The translations under genes and the position numbers were made by a program. From Ferrimonas sediminum (lineage in GTDB: Bacteria; Pseudomonadota; Gammaproteobacteria; Enterobacterales; Shewanellaceae), in NCBI RefSeq assembly GCF_900100175.1, contig NZ_FNEM01000018.1, forward strand, positions 1 through 55,656: a stretch of DNA of 55,656 nt, in the 5' to 3' direction. The notes beneath the pieces were generated by a model that saw only the letters and a list, made by a program, of their open reading frames with translations, was not told the origin of the DNA and searched no databases. Positions within the stretch are counted from its first letter, which is position 1; every line of letters begins with the position of its first letter. This document shows positions 8,533-17,380 of the stretch, piece by piece.

Positions 8533-8563
8533 AAAAAACCAACGCCTTGGCGTTGGTTTTTTT
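8533..8563 (+). terminator. Rho-independent terminator after the small ORF
   Basis: The stem AACCAACGCC-TT-GGCGTTGGTT has a 7-T tail on the plus strand and an A-run on the left, so it may also act on the minus strand, for the lipoprotein gene that ends at 8579. Confidence 0.9.
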
Positions 8564-8578
8564 ATGGCGACTCGGGGG

Positions 8579-9013
8579 TTAACCGTTACTTAGCCAGGGG
8601 TCGTTTATCAACTTGGTGACCTTCCATCGGTTATCAATGACCTCAACCTGAACCTGACGTAAATCCTGCCAGACGCTGTCGCCTTTAATGCCACTCAATT
8701 TGATGGTGACCTTCATATCCTGGTGACGGCGTCGAAAGAAGTCGGCGTCGGTACTGGACAGCTCTACTTCAACCTGTTCCAGCCGCAGCCCGAACAGCTG
8801 TCGCTGAATCTGGCTGGCCAGGCGATAATGGTGAAACAGCGGCAGCAGATCCCCATCGATCAACGGCAGGGCCTTATTGGTGTCCTGCTCCACGTAAATG
8901 GCGGTAAACAGATCCAGGGCGACGTGCTCGGGCAAACGCTTCGGGCCGGGGGCTTCGCTGCAGCCCTGTAGCACCATGATGAACAGAAGCGCCCATAACG
9001 TTCTTATTGTCAT
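8579..9013 (-). CDS. Small lipoprotein, unknown function
   Basis: From the ATG at 9013 the product is 144 aa. It has a short signal peptide (MTIRTLWALLFIMV) and a lipobox-like L-Q-G-C with the acylated Cys at about residue 18. The mature part is an alpha/beta domain ending in WKVTKLINDPWLSNG, with the overall look of NTF2-like or DUF4878-type small lipoproteins. The open frame extends 54 codons further upstream, but only the 9013 start puts the signal peptide at the N-terminus; an ATG at 9037 is also possible. Gln at the -2 lipobox position is atypical. I do not recognise the gene. Confidence 0.7.
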   Translation of the reverse strand: MTIRTLWALLFIMVLQGCSEAPGPKRLPEHVALDLFTAIYVEQDTNKALPLIDGDLLPLFHHYRLASQIQRQLFGLRLEQVEVELSSTDADFFRRRHQDMKVTIKLSGIKGDSVWQDLRQVQVEVIDNRWKVTKLINDPWLSNG

Positions 9014-9343
9014 ACACGCAGAGTCCTGTGTAACCATAAGTAAAGACGCAACATCATAACAGCGTCCCCCTGAGGGTTCTAGAAGTCGCCATGTAAACGT
9101 GGCAACAACTTCCAATTGGTTATCACAGTATAAAAGTGGCCCAAAAATCAACATGACCGGGCTGCCATTCATCAATCAGTATTACTGACAGTGTCCGCAT
9201 GGAGGCTTTTTGACCAAACCTCGGGAAAACCGCGATCTCGATCAACTTTTTCCACTTCCCAGCAAATTCAAGCTTACCCATCAAGGGAAATGTTGTAAAA
9301 ATGTACTAATGATCTCAGAAGCATAGGAATTGCAGGAGAGTAT

Positions 9344-10078
9344 GTGTATCGAGCGTTAATGTCGTTGTTGGGGAGTTGTCGGGATCTGTTACCCATAGTG
9401 TTGGTGGTGGCGTTGTTTCAGTTGGCGGTATTGCAGCAGCCGCTGCCGGATGTACTGACCATCATACTCGGTATGGGGCTGGTGGTGATTGGGCTGACCC
9501 TGTTTGTTTTCGGGCTGGAGATGGGCTTGTTTCCCATCGGTGAAACCCTGGCCCAGGCCTTTGCCCGCAAGGGGGCATTGATCCCCTTGCTGCTGTTTGC
9601 TTTCCTGCTGGGGTTTGGTACCACGGTCGCGGAACCGGCGCTCATCGCCGTTGCCGATGAGGCGGCCGAGGTGGCGGCGCTGGGCGGTATGCTGGATAAC
9701 ACCGCCGAGGCTCAGGAGTCTTACGCCACTCAACTGCGATTGGTCGTGGCACTGTCGGTGGGCTGTGCCATTCTGCTTGGCGTAGTGCGTATCCTCAAAG
9801 GCTGGCCATTGCACAGACTGATCATCAGCGGTTATGTCATTGTCATGGCGCTGACCATGATCGCCCCGAAGGAGATCATCGGCATCGCTTACGACTCCGG
9901 TGGCGTGACCACTTCCACCATCACGGTGCCGTTGGTGACGGCGCTGGGAGTGGGGTTGGCGAGCTCCATTAAGGGCAGGAACCCGATGCTGGATGGTTTT
10001 GGTTTGATCGCCTTTGCCTCCCTGTTGCCGGTGCAGTTTGTGTTGTTGTTCGGGGTGGTGCGCGCATGGATTGGTTAA
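9344..10078 (+). CDS. DUF1538 membrane protein, first subunit
   Basis: This 244-residue polytopic membrane protein has about six to seven hydrophobic segments. It carries the DUF1538 hallmarks [12 protein letters not shown] (about 54-65), [21 protein letters not shown] and [21 protein letters not shown] near residues 183-203. The start is GTG at 9344, set by AGGAG at 9334-9338; the overlapping ATG at 9342 gives only five codons. It overlaps the next DUF1538 gene by 13 bp. DUF1538 proteins have no established function. The conserved Ser/Gly/Thr-rich intramembrane motif suggests a transporter or channel, which is inference. Confidence 0.85.
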   Translation: MYRALMSLLGSCRDLLPIVLVVALFQLAVLQQPLPDVLTIILGMGLVVIGLTLFVFGLEMGLFPIGETLAQAFARKGALIPLLLFAFLLGFGTTVAEPALIAVADEAAEVAALGGMLDNTAEAQESYATQLRLVVALSVGCAILLGVVRILKGWPLHRLIISGYVIVMALTMIAPKEIIGIAYDSGGVTTSTITVPLVTALGVGLASSIKGRNPMLDGFGLIAFASLLPVQFVLLFGVVRAWIG

Positions 10079-10824
10079 CGGCCATTTTTGACACCCTTAT
10101 CGATACCCTGGGGGACGTGGTGCCCATCGTGGCGGTGCTGTTCGGGTTCCAGTATCTGGTATTACGCCGTCCGGTTCCGCACCTGAAGCAGGTGCTGGCT
10201 GGCTTTGTTGCCGTGATTCTCGGTCTGGCGCTGTTTCTGGTCGGGCTGGAGCGGGCACTGTTTCCCCTTGGGGAGATGATGGCTACCCAGCTGACCGCTC
10301 CTGAATTCCTGGGGGTTAGCGGCCAGAGCCATTGGCAGGACTATTACTGGGTGTACACCTTTGCCTTTGCCATCGGTTTTGCCACCACCATTGCCGAGCC
10401 TTCGCTGCTGGCAGTGGCCATTAAAGCCGAGGAGGTCTCCGGCGGCACCATTAGGCCCATGGGGCTGAGGCTGTCTGTGGCCCTGGGTGTGGCAGTGGGG
10501 ATCGCGTTGGGTAGCTATCGCATCGTCGTAGGTGATCCCATCCACTGGTATATTCTGGCCGGTTACCTGGTGGTGGTGGTGCAAACCGCGTTTGCGCCCA
10601 AGAATGTCATTCCGCTGGCCTACGATTCCGGTGGCGTCACCACCTCAACCGTGACCGTCCCTTTGGTGGCAGCCCTGGGCCTGGGTCTGGCCAGCACCAT
10701 CCCCGGGCGCAGCCCGATGATCGATGGATTTGGCCTCATTGCTTTTGCCAGCCTGTTTCCTATTATCAGCGTGATGGGGTATGCCCAGATAACCGCGCTG
10801 CTGCAACGAATTCAAACGAGGTAA
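10066..10824 (+). CDS. DUF1538 membrane protein, second subunit
   Basis: This 252-residue paralogue of the preceding protein has the same blocks in the same order: [56 protein letters not shown] and then [15 protein letters not shown]. The start lies inside the upstream gene (13-bp overlap), which suggests coupled translation and a heteromeric assembly, like two halves of one carrier. It is followed after 3 bp by the PII-like gene. Substrate unknown. Confidence 0.85.
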   Translation: MDWLTAIFDTLIDTLGDVVPIVAVLFGFQYLVLRRPVPHLKQVLAGFVAVILGLALFLVGLERALFPLGEMMATQLTAPEFLGVSGQSHWQDYYWVYTFAFAIGFATTIAEPSLLAVAIKAEEVSGGTIRPMGLRLSVALGVAVGIALGSYRIVVGDPIHWYILAGYLVVVVQTAFAPKNVIPLAYDSGGVTTSTVTVPLVAALGLGLASTIPGRSPMIDGFGLIAFASLFPIISVMGYAQITALLQRIQTR

Positions 10825-10827
10825 ACC

Positions 10828-11178
10828 ATGCGTTTTAAACTCATTATCGCTTTTGTGGAAGAGGACAAGAGTGACCAATTGGTGGATGCGGCCCGTGCAG
10901 CCGGAGCAACCGGTGTCACCCTGATCAACCATGCCCGTGGCGAAGGCCTGAAGCCAAAGAAAACCTTTTTCGGGCTGCACCTGGAAGTGCAGCGGGATGT
11001 GTTGCTGTTTGTGGTCGAGGAGCATCTGGCCCGAAACATTCTGGAGTGCATCGCCAAGGTCGGCGAATTTGACAGCTCACCGGGAACCGGCATTGCGTTG
11101 CAACTGGACATTGAAGACGTGGTGGGTGTCGCTCACCAGATTGAAAGCCTGTCTGAGCGGGTTGGAGAGGAACTATGA
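10828..11178 (+). CDS. PII-like (GlnB-fold) regulatory protein
   Basis: This 116-residue protein has the PII beta-alpha-beta order. It starts MRFKLIIAFVEEDK and has an ATGVTLI strand, a loop rich in Lys (GEGLKPKKTFFGLHLE) in the T-loop position, and a second half ending GEFDSSPGTGIALQLDIEDVVGV, which parallels the GKIGDGKIFV region of GlnK. The canonical Tyr-51 uridylylation loop is absent, so it is unlikely to be a substrate of GlnD. Its place between DUF1538 genes and a CBS gene suggests it senses a nucleotide or small metabolite and controls the membrane pair, as GlnK does AmtB. That role is inferred. Confidence 0.75.
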   Translation: MRFKLIIAFVEEDKSDQLVDAARAAGATGVTLINHARGEGLKPKKTFFGLHLEVQRDVLLFVVEEHLARNILECIAKVGEFDSSPGTGIALQLDIEDVVGVAHQIESLSERVGEEL

Positions 11179-11573
11179 ATACCCAGCTGATTAGAGTGAA
11201 AGACGTCATGGCCCAGAAATGGATCATGCTCGATGGTTTGAAAACCGTTTCCGAAGGACTGGCGGCGCTGCGGGAGCAGCATGCAGAAGCCCTGATCATC
11301 GATAAACGTCATGAACATGATGAATATGGATTGGTATTGCTGTCGGACATCGGCAAGAAGGTCATGGCCCGCGATAAGGCCGCCGATCGGGTTAACCTCT
11401 ATGAGATCATGTCCAAACCGGTGCTGCCGGTTCATCCGGACATGGACATCCGCTATTGTGCACGCCTGTTTGAACAATTTGGCATAAATCAGGCCCCGGT
11501 GATTGATAACCACCAGGTAATTGGATTAATCTCCTATACAGAGATGGTTCTTCAGCAGAGTCTGAAAAAATAG
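11175..11573 (+). CDS. CBS-pair protein
   Basis: This 132-residue stand-alone tandem CBS protein has a first CBS motif at about 8-60 (VKDVMAQKWIMLDG..., ALIIDKRHEHDEYGLVLLSDI) and a second at about 73-128 (IMSKPVLPVHPDMDIRY..., QAPVIDNHQVIGLISYTEM). CBS pairs generally bind adenine nucleotides. It overlaps the PII-like gene by 4 bp and ends the operon. Combined with the PII-like protein it could give energy and nitrogen/carbon status input to the DUF1538 system (inference). Confidence 0.88.
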   Translation: MNTQLIRVKDVMAQKWIMLDGLKTVSEGLAALREQHAEALIIDKRHEHDEYGLVLLSDIGKKVMARDKAADRVNLYEIMSKPVLPVHPDMDIRYCARLFEQFGINQAPVIDNHQVIGLISYTEMVLQQSLKK

Positions 11574-11642
11574 AACCCAAAGTACCGGTGGCCATCAGCA
11601 TCGACTGATCCGAGCCACCCGTTTTGGGTGCACAACCGCGGG

Positions 11643-11665
11643 TTATCCACAAAACCTGTGGACAA
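11643..11665. promoter_or_regulatory. Inverted pair of DnaA-box-like 9-mers
   Basis: A perfect consensus DnaA box TTATCCACA (11643-11651, plus strand) faces TTGTCCACA on the minus strand (11657-11665), five bases apart. The pair can also form a hairpin. It lies between the convergent CBS and cymA genes, away from any recognisable origin genes. Binding is a prediction. Confidence 0.45.
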
Positions 11666-11741
11666 GCCTGTTATTAGATCGGTGACTAGTTCGTAAGTCA
11701 CTGTTGTAAAAGATTATTTGATCTTTGTTTTTACTTTGGTC

Positions 11742-11778
11742 AAAAAAAAAGCCCGCCATAATCTGACGGGCTTTTTTT
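11742..11778. terminator. Bidirectional terminator between the CBS gene and cymA
   Basis: The stem AAAGCCCG/CGGGCTTT has a long A-run on the left and a T-run on the right. It can end the DUF1538-PII-CBS transcript on the plus strand and the cymA transcript on the minus strand. Confidence 0.85.
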
Positions 11779-11837
11779 GTGGCTGGTGATTGAGCATTCG
11801 CATCGAAATATCGCTGCGAATGCTGACCAGACCGCAG

Positions 11838-12428
11838 TTAGCCTTTCGGGTAAGGGTGAGCCACCCCTTTGTGACAGTCGATGCAGGTTTTGCGCTTGTC
11901 TTCAGTTTTCTTGAAGTTCATGGCGTGCATCCGCTTGGCGACTTTCTTCATGGATTCAGGCTGATTCTCATAGATGTTGGAGTGGCAGCTGGTACAGGTA
12001 CGTGAATCGATGGACCGCAGGTAATCACGAGCCAGATCCGCCTGCTCTTTGCGGTTCGCTTCCAGCCATTCCTGGGTGTTAAAGCCATCAATGGTCATGT
12101 AACCGATGATGTCCTTGGATACGATGATCTTCTTAACCAGGTACTCGAAACCACCAGGGGGCAGGTGACACTGGGCACAGGTCACGGTGATACCCACGCT
12201 GTTGTTGCCGTGGCTGGAAGCCAGAACCTCATCCCGCAGGGAGTGGTTGGAGTGACAGGTCATACAGAAATCGTCGGTGCTGGTGGCGTGCAGGACAACC
12301 TGGGTGCCGTAGACACCGATGCCGCCCAGAACCAGTGCCAGGAAGGCGCCTAAAGGAATGCCAAGTAACCACTTTGACTTAGGTTGTTGCCATAACCGGC
12401 GCCATCCAGAGCGATTGTTGTCAGACAT
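11838..12428 (-). CDS. cymA: CymA-like NapC/NirT-family tetraheme cytochrome c, menaquinol dehydrogenase
   Basis: This 196-residue protein has one N-terminal membrane anchor (about 21-41) and a periplasmic domain with four CXXCH heme sites at residues 55-59, 84-88, 145-149 and 182-186. The long shared blocks with Shewanella CymA include LHATSTDDFCMTCHSNHSL, KKIIVSKD, TIDGFNTQ and CHKGVAHPYPKG at the C-terminus. CymA oxidises menaquinol and passes electrons to periplasmic reductases for fumarate, nitrate, DMSO and metal oxides. AAGGA precedes the ATG. It is monocistronic, with a shared terminator downstream. Its presence is the strongest single hint of a Shewanella/Ferrimonas-like organism. 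Confidence 0.93.
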   Translation of the reverse strand: MSDNNRSGWRRLWQQPKSKWLLGIPLGAFLALVLGGIGVYGTQVVLHATSTDDFCMTCHSNHSLRDEVLASSHGNNSVGITVTCAQCHLPPGGFEYLVKKIIVSKDIIGYMTIDGFNTQEWLEANRKEQADLARDYLRSIDSRTCTSCHSNIYENQPESMKKVAKRMHAMNFKKTEDKRKTCIDCHKGVAHPYPKG

Positions 12429-12691
12429 CTCGAATCCTTAATTTATATTTGTAGAGTAATTCAATGGTATTCAGAAACTTTAGCCAACTTTTTGAAGCTG
12501 GTTCAGAAATCTGGACCAAAACGGTATTGCCAAATGTATAACGCGATATTCTCAATATATCGATATCGGACTGATAAATGAACAACTTTACCTAGGCTCG
12601 TGACAAATGTGAGAGGTGATCACGTATTTGTCTGAAACGTCGTCAACGATGGAAAACGGAATGGCGAAGGCGATTGGGATCACGCAAAAAC
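12429..12691. other. Upstream region of cymA, no gene seen
   Basis: This A+T-rich stretch between cymA (leftward) and the pta terminator should hold the cymA promoter, but I see no convincing hexamer pair. A half-symmetric TGTGA-N7-TCACG at 12608-12624 resembles a CRP/FNR-class site with one base too many in the spacer. No ORF with a ribosome site is visible. Confidence 0.4.
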
Positions 12692-12730
12692 AAAAAAGCC
12701 GCCCTTCGTTGCCGAAGGGCGGCTTATTTC
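12692..12730 (-). terminator. Terminator of ackA-pta
   Basis: The stem AAGCCGCCCTTCG/CGAAGGGCGGCTT is followed, on the minus strand, by TTTTTTGTTTTT, immediately after the pta stop. Confidence 0.92.
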
Positions 12731-12744
12731 AGACCAGGATACTA

Positions 12745-14880
12745 TCAGGCGTTAGCCTGAATAGCCGTCAGGGCGATGGTGTAGACGATGTCTTCAACCA
12801 GGGCACCACGGGACAGATCGTTCACCGGCTTGCGCATGCCTTGCAGCATAGGACCGATGGAGATCAGGTCGGCGGAACGTTGTACCGCTTTGTAGGTGGT
12901 GTTACCGGTGTTCAGATCCGGGAATACGAACACGGTGGCCTGGCCGGCAACCGGGCTGTCCGGTGCCTTGGAGGCAGCAACGTTCGGCATGATGGCGGCG
13001 TCGTACTGCAGAGGGCCGTCAATCACCAGGTCAGGACGTTTTTCCTGAGCAATGCGAGTGGCTTCACGCACTTTCTCTACGTCTGCACCCTGGCCGGAGC
13101 TACCGGTGGAGTAGGAGATCATCGCCACGCGAGGCTCAATGCCGAAGGCCTTGGCAGAGTCGGCAGACTGAATCGCAATCTCGGCCAGTTGCTCGGCATT
13201 TGGATCCGGGTTAATGGCACAGTCACCGTAAACCAGAACCTGATCAGGCAGCAGCATAAAGAAGATGGACGACACCAGAGACGCATTCGGTGCGGTCTTG
13301 ATCAACTGCAGCGGCGGACGAATGGTGTTAGCGGTGGTATGAACCGCGCCGGATACCAGGCCATCAACCTGGTCTTCGGCCAGCATCATGGTACCCAGTA
13401 CCACGTTGTCCTGCAGTTGCTCACGGGCAACCACTTCTGTCAGGCCTTTGCTCTTACGCAGTTCGCACATCGGTGCAACGAAGCGATCGCGGGCCAGATC
13501 CGGATCCACAATCTCGATGCCTTCGCCCAGGGTGACACCCTGTTGGCCGGCAACGCGACGAATCTCTTCCGGGTTACCGATCAGCACACAGTTGGCAATG
13601 CCACGCTCGGCACAGATGGCGGCAGCTTTCACGGTACGTGGCTCGTCACCCTCTGGCAGCACAACACGCTTGCCGGCTCGGCGGGCAAACTCGGTCAGCT
13701 GGTAGCGGAAAGCGGCTGGAGACAGGCGGTTTTCACGCTTGGAGTCACCGGCGACGCTTTCGATGAACTTGCGGTCGATGTGGCCGGCAACGTAATCCTG
13801 CAGCAGTTCGATGCGGGCTGAGTCATCCACAGGCACTTCGTGGTTGAAGTTCTGGATATTCAGTGCGGTCTGCCAGGTGTTGGTATCGACCATCATTACC
13901 GGCAGGCCGGTATCAAAGGCTTGTGCACACAGGTCTTGCACTTGCTGTTCCAGCTCGTAACCACCGGTCAGCATCAGCGCGCCAATCTTGGTACCGTTCA
14001 TGGCGGCCAGACAGGCAGAGACGATGATGTCGGAGCGGTCACCGGAGGTAACCAGCAGGGTGTCCGCCTGCAGGTGGTTAACCATGTTGGGGATGGCGCG
14101 GGTACAGAAGCTGACGCGACGCAGGCGACGGCTGTGCATCTCACCGGCGTTGATCAGGCGGGCACCCAGGTGCTTAGCCAGGTCGGACGCCCGTGGGGAA
14201 ACCAGGTCCAGGTTGTAAGGAACCGCACCCAGAATCGCCACCGGAGAGTTGGCGGACAGCTGGAAGATGTCGGCGTGATCACCGCGAACCACCTGATCGT
14301 GCTCAAACACTTCAGACAGATCGGGGCGGGCACGGCCTCGCTCATCGACCGGTGCACCGATCTTGTTGATGATGGCGCCCAGAATGCGTTTGTTCTTTTT
14401 ACCACCAAACTCATCAACGATGATCTCCAGGCGCTTCTGCACCTGGTTGGCACCGTCGGCACCCGGATTGATAACGAATACGATATCGGCATCCAGGGTC
14501 TTGGCAGTCTTGGCATTCAGGGTATTGGCGAACGGATGGCTGCGGGTAGGAACCAGGCCTTCCACGATCAGCACTTCAGTTTCCTCATCACCGGACTTCA
14601 CCCGGGCCACAATCTCTTCCAGAAGCACATCGGTATCGCCGGAACTGATGCGCTGCTGCGCGTGTTCCATGGCAAAAGGTTCTGGTGGATTGATGGTTGG
14701 GGAAGTGGACAGGATGGTGGAGGAGCGTTCCGGGCCAGTATCGCCAGGACGTTGCTGGGCAACAGGCTTGAAGAAGTTAACCTTAACACCCTGGCGTTCG
14801 AGTGCACGAACCATACCCAGGCTGATGGAGGTCAAGCCGACACCAGTACCCACCGGGATCAACATGATAGAGCGAGACAT
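12745..14880 (-). CDS. pta: Phosphate acetyltransferase (long, three-domain form)
   Basis: This cytoplasmic enzyme converts acetyl-CoA and phosphate to acetyl phosphate and CoA. At 711 aa it is the long enterobacterial form. It has an N-terminal P-loop-like domain ([17 protein letters not shown], residues 6-22), a central DRTGG domain (about 215-335) and the catalytic PTA_PTB domain from about 390 to the end, with [16 protein letters not shown] and [17 protein letters not shown]. It lies 52 bp downstream of ackA in the usual ackA-pta operon. A hairpin lies between the two genes. Confidence 0.97.
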   Translation of the reverse strand: MSRSIMLIPVGTGVGLTSISLGMVRALERQGVKVNFFKPVAQQRPGDTGPERSSTILSTSPTINPPEPFAMEHAQQRISSGDTDVLLEEIVARVKSGDEETEVLIVEGLVPTRSHPFANTLNAKTAKTLDADIVFVINPGADGANQVQKRLEIIVDEFGGKKNKRILGAIINKIGAPVDERGRARPDLSEVFEHDQVVRGDHADIFQLSANSPVAILGAVPYNLDLVSPRASDLAKHLGARLINAGEMHSRRLRRVSFCTRAIPNMVNHLQADTLLVTSGDRSDIIVSACLAAMNGTKIGALMLTGGYELEQQVQDLCAQAFDTGLPVMMVDTNTWQTALNIQNFNHEVPVDDSARIELLQDYVAGHIDRKFIESVAGDSKRENRLSPAAFRYQLTEFARRAGKRVVLPEGDEPRTVKAAAICAERGIANCVLIGNPEEIRRVAGQQGVTLGEGIEIVDPDLARDRFVAPMCELRKSKGLTEVVAREQLQDNVVLGTMMLAEDQVDGLVSGAVHTTANTIRPPLQLIKTAPNASLVSSIFFMLLPDQVLVYGDCAINPDPNAEQLAEIAIQSADSAKAFGIEPRVAMISYSTGSSGQGADVEKVREATRIAQEKRPDLVIDGPLQYDAAIMPNVAASKAPDSPVAGQATVFVFPDLNTGNTTYKAVQRSADLISIGPMLQGMRKPVNDLSRGALVEDIVYTIALTAIQANA

Positions 14881-14900
14881 AATATACCTCTTAAAAGAAA

Positions 14901-14922
14901 CTGAGCCACTTCCGTGGCTCAG
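14901..14922 (-). terminator. Intercistronic hairpin between ackA and pta
   Basis: The perfect 9-bp stem CTGAGCCAC/GTGGCTCAG with a 4-nt loop lies just upstream of the pta ribosome site. The following bases on the minus strand are TTTCTTTT, so it may act as a partial terminator or an mRNA-processing element that lowers pta relative to ackA. Confidence 0.5.
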
Positions 14923-14932
14923 TGTACAGCAT

Positions 14933-16123
14933 TTAGATCAGCGCCAGAGCGTCGCTGGCAATGACAAACTCTTCGTTGGTTGGGATAACCATGGCAACCG
15001 GAGTACCGTCTTTGGTGATAACACCTTCGTTGCCGAAGCGCGCCGCGGCGTTCTTGTCGGCGTCGACTTCGTAACCGAAGATGGCCAGGTGCTCCAGTAC
15101 TTTCTCACGAATCAGCATGGAGTTTTCACCAATGCCGCCGGTAAAGATGATGGCGTCAACGCGCTTCAGAGGCACGGTGTAGGAAGCCACGTACTTGGCC
15201 AGACGGTAGCAGAATACTTCCAGGGCCAGGGTACAGGCTTCGTCGCCGGCCGCGTGGCCTTCTTCGATGCCACGGCAGTCGTTGGTTTTTTCAGACAGAC
15301 CCAGCAGGCCGGATTCTTTGTGCAGGATGTTGTGCACATCCTCCAGAGAGTAGCCCAGAGAGTCAACCAGGTAGAAGATCACGGCAGGGTCCAGGTCGCC
15401 GGAGCGAGTACCCATAACCAGACCTTCCAGCGGGGTCAGGCCCATGGAGGTATCAACACACTCGCCGTTGCGAACTGCGGCTACGGAGCCGCCGTTACCT
15501 AGGTGGCAGGTGATGACGTTGGTGTCAGACACCTCTTTGCCCAGTGCCTTGGCCGCTTCCTGGGAAACGAACAGGTGGCTGGTACCGTGCATACCGTAAC
15601 GACGGATGCCGTGGTCGCGGTACAGTTTCTGAGGAATGGCGTACGCGTAAGCGGTTTTTGGCATGGTCTGGTGGAACGCGGTATCGAATACCACAACCTG
15701 AGGCAGACTGCCGAACGCGGCCTGAGCTGCGCGGATACCGATCAGGTGAGCAGGGTTGTGCAGCGGTGCCAGAGAAGAACACTCTTCAATGCCTTTAACC
15801 ACTTCGTCGGTAACCAGCATGGATTTGGTGTATTTCTCACCGCCGTGAACGATGCGGTGGCCGATGGCAACCAGCTGTTCAGCCAGTTCTGGCTTGCTGG
15901 CCAGAATGGTGTTTACGATGTAGTCCAGTGCTTCGGTGTGGGCTGCGCCAGCACCCAGAGCGGCTTCGCCCTTGTTGCCGTCCAGCTTCCATTTGATACG
16001 CGCGTCTTCCAGGTTGAAGCATTCAGCCAATCCGGACAGATACTCGTCACCTGAAGTTGCATCGATTACAGCGAACTTCAGAGAGGAGCTACCGCAGTTA
16101 AGAACCAGAACAAGTTTGCTCAT
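14933..16123 (-). CDS. ackA: Acetate kinase
   Basis: This 396-residue ASKHA-fold kinase interconverts acetyl phosphate + ADP and acetate + ATP. It has the N-terminal [15 protein letters not shown] phosphate loop, [12 protein letters not shown] (substrate-site Arg), [19 protein letters not shown] and a C-terminal [12 protein letters not shown] with the conserved Glu. AGGTG lies 8 nt before the ATG. It is first gene of ackA-pta; acetyl phosphate made here can also feed response regulators. Confidence 0.97.
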   Translation of the reverse strand: MSKLVLVLNCGSSSLKFAVIDATSGDEYLSGLAECFNLEDARIKWKLDGNKGEAALGAGAAHTEALDYIVNTILASKPELAEQLVAIGHRIVHGGEKYTKSMLVTDEVVKGIEECSSLAPLHNPAHLIGIRAAQAAFGSLPQVVVFDTAFHQTMPKTAYAYAIPQKLYRDHGIRRYGMHGTSHLFVSQEAAKALGKEVSDTNVITCHLGNGGSVAAVRNGECVDTSMGLTPLEGLVMGTRSGDLDPAVIFYLVDSLGYSLEDVHNILHKESGLLGLSEKTNDCRGIEEGHAAGDEACTLALEVFCYRLAKYVASYTVPLKRVDAIIFTGGIGENSMLIREKVLEHLAIFGYEVDADKNAAARFGNEGVITKDGTPVAMVIPTNEEFVIASDALALI

Positions 16124-16397
16124 TATTCAAACACCTAAGTGATATACATGCGAACAACCGACCACGCACTCTGGGCGTATAAGTCGATAGCGACTGAAGA
16201 GGGTGAGCCAATACAGTATAGACCGCTGAAAACGTGAGCTTGGCCACTGGAATCGGCGGTTATTAGACTGAATTGCAGCCACCCCCGTAAAAAAGGTATG
16301 ACCATTTTACCCGAACTTTTCTCAAGAAGCAGAATCAGGACGTGTTACACTTAACAAATCTGTGATCAGTCTCGCGTTGTCCATAGGAGAGTGAAGC
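16124..16397. other. Divergent ackA / yfbV upstream region
   Basis: This 274-bp non-coding region between two divergent genes must hold both promoters. On the plus strand AGGAGAG precedes yfbV. In E. coli the ackA upstream region carries anaerobic control sites, but I could not point to a convincing FNR (TTGAT-N4-ATCAA) match here. Confidence 0.4.
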
Positions 16398-16838
16398 ATG
16401 ACCTTTTTTGAAACATTGCGATGTGGCAGTGATTATATGAGGGAGTGGCCGAAAGCCGCCCAGCTGGCGCCACTGTTTCCGGAGCACCGGGTTATCCGCG
16501 CCACCGAACTGGCGATCCGGGTCATGCCTCCGATCGCGGTGTTTTGCTTCTGGCTCCAGTACCAGTCCATGGGGGCCACTAGCTTGCCTCAGGCAATAGC
16601 CAGTGGGTTGTTTTTATTGAGTTTACCTCTGCAGGGGCTGTTCTGGTTGGGGTGGCGATCCCAGCAGCCGTTGCCTAAGCCTCTGCTGGTGTGGTGCGAT
16701 GATTTGCGCTCTAAAATGGTGGCGGCAGGTGAGCAGATTGCCCCTCTGGGTGCATCGGCACGATACCTGAATATGGCCAAACTGCTGCGGCGGGTGTTTA
16801 CAAAAATCGAGCGTGGAGAGTGGCAGAGGTTTGATTAA
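16398..16838 (+). CDS. yfbV: YfbV (UPF0208/DUF412) inner-membrane protein
   Basis: This 146-residue protein has two transmembrane helices (about 38-58 and 68-88) and a conserved cytoplasmic N-terminus containing SDYMREWP. It matches E. coli YfbV, a small membrane protein that also sits divergent from ackA. E. coli YfbV has been linked to insulation of the Ter macrodomain. Length is typical. AGGAGAG lies upstream. Confidence 0.9.
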   Translation: MTFFETLRCGSDYMREWPKAAQLAPLFPEHRVIRATELAIRVMPPIAVFCFWLQYQSMGATSLPQAIASGLFLLSLPLQGLFWLGWRSQQPLPKPLLVWCDDLRSKMVAAGEQIAPLGASARYLNMAKLLRRVFTKIERGEWQRFD

Positions 16839-16867
16839 CAACTGAACGAACCCGAACCCAGGTCACA

Positions 16868-16892
16868 AAAAGGAGGCGATAGCCTCCTTTGT
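16868..16892. terminator. Bidirectional terminator between yfbV and flgP
   Basis: The stem AAAGGAGGC-GATA-GCCTCCTTT has a run of five A before it and TTTGTTG after it. The stronger T-run is on the minus strand, for flgOP. Confidence 0.8.
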
Positions 16893-16939
16893 TGTATGGA
16901 TTTTGTGGTTTTTTTGGGGTTTTGTGTTCGATTATGGTG

Positions 16940-17380
16940 TCAGTAGTACACCACGCTTTTGATTCTCTGCTTCGGTGCCTGCTGGAACAACTGCCAGACC
17001 TTCTCATAATCCAGCTTTAGCTCGGCCACATAATTGTCTCCGACCGGGTAGATGCGTACCACTTCGGCACCACGCACTAAACCGTCGATCTGGGTTTCAA
17101 ACCTATCCCCCTGCAACAGTTGCTGATCGATGGCGCTGGTACCGGATACCCGGACACCGTAGATCTGCTCCGCCAGTTCCCGGTAGGCGTCCAGTTTGGC
17201 GGCTCGCATCGCCTGCTGTTGACGAAGGGCCTGGGTGTCACCCTGCTGCGACGAAATTGGGGCCATGCCTTTGGCCGTCAGTACCGGGAATGAGGTCGGT
17301 GCCACATTCTCATATTCGACGTAGGCGTTGTTCTGGCAGCCCGCAATGACCAGGGCGATGGCAAGAATCCAGACTCTCAT
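16940..17380 (-). CDS. flgP: FlgP, flagellar outer-membrane lipoprotein
   Basis: This 146-residue lipoprotein has a lipobox ending V-I-A-G-C (Cys 15) and an LPP20-type domain (QQQAMRAAKLDAYRELAEQIYGVRVSG). Vibrio FlgP builds the outer-membrane-associated disk/H-ring around the LP ring and is needed for motility. Its start overlaps the end of flgO by 4 bp. Confidence 0.93.
   Translation of the reverse strand: MRVWILAIALVIAGCQNNAYVEYENVAPTSFPVLTAKGMAPISSQQGDTQALRQQQAMRAAKLDAYRELAEQIYGVRVSGTSAIDQQLLQGDRFETQIDGLVRGAEVVRIYPVGDNYVAELKLDYEKVWQLFQQAPKQRIKSVVYY

Noticed and set aside
12608-12624. CRP/FNR-type site upstream of cymA
   Set aside because: TGTGA-N7-TCACG has a 7-base spacer instead of 6, and sits far (about 180 bp) from cymA; too weak to call.
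12616-13821. 401-codon plus-strand ORF opposite pta
   Set aside because: Lies antisense to the well-supported pta gene; composition is the Gly/Arg/His-rich pattern of a shadow frame, with no ribosome site or motif.
13840-15502. Long plus-strand ORFs opposite pta and ackA (354 and 379 codons)
   Set aside because: Antisense shadows of two strongly coded genes; no family features.
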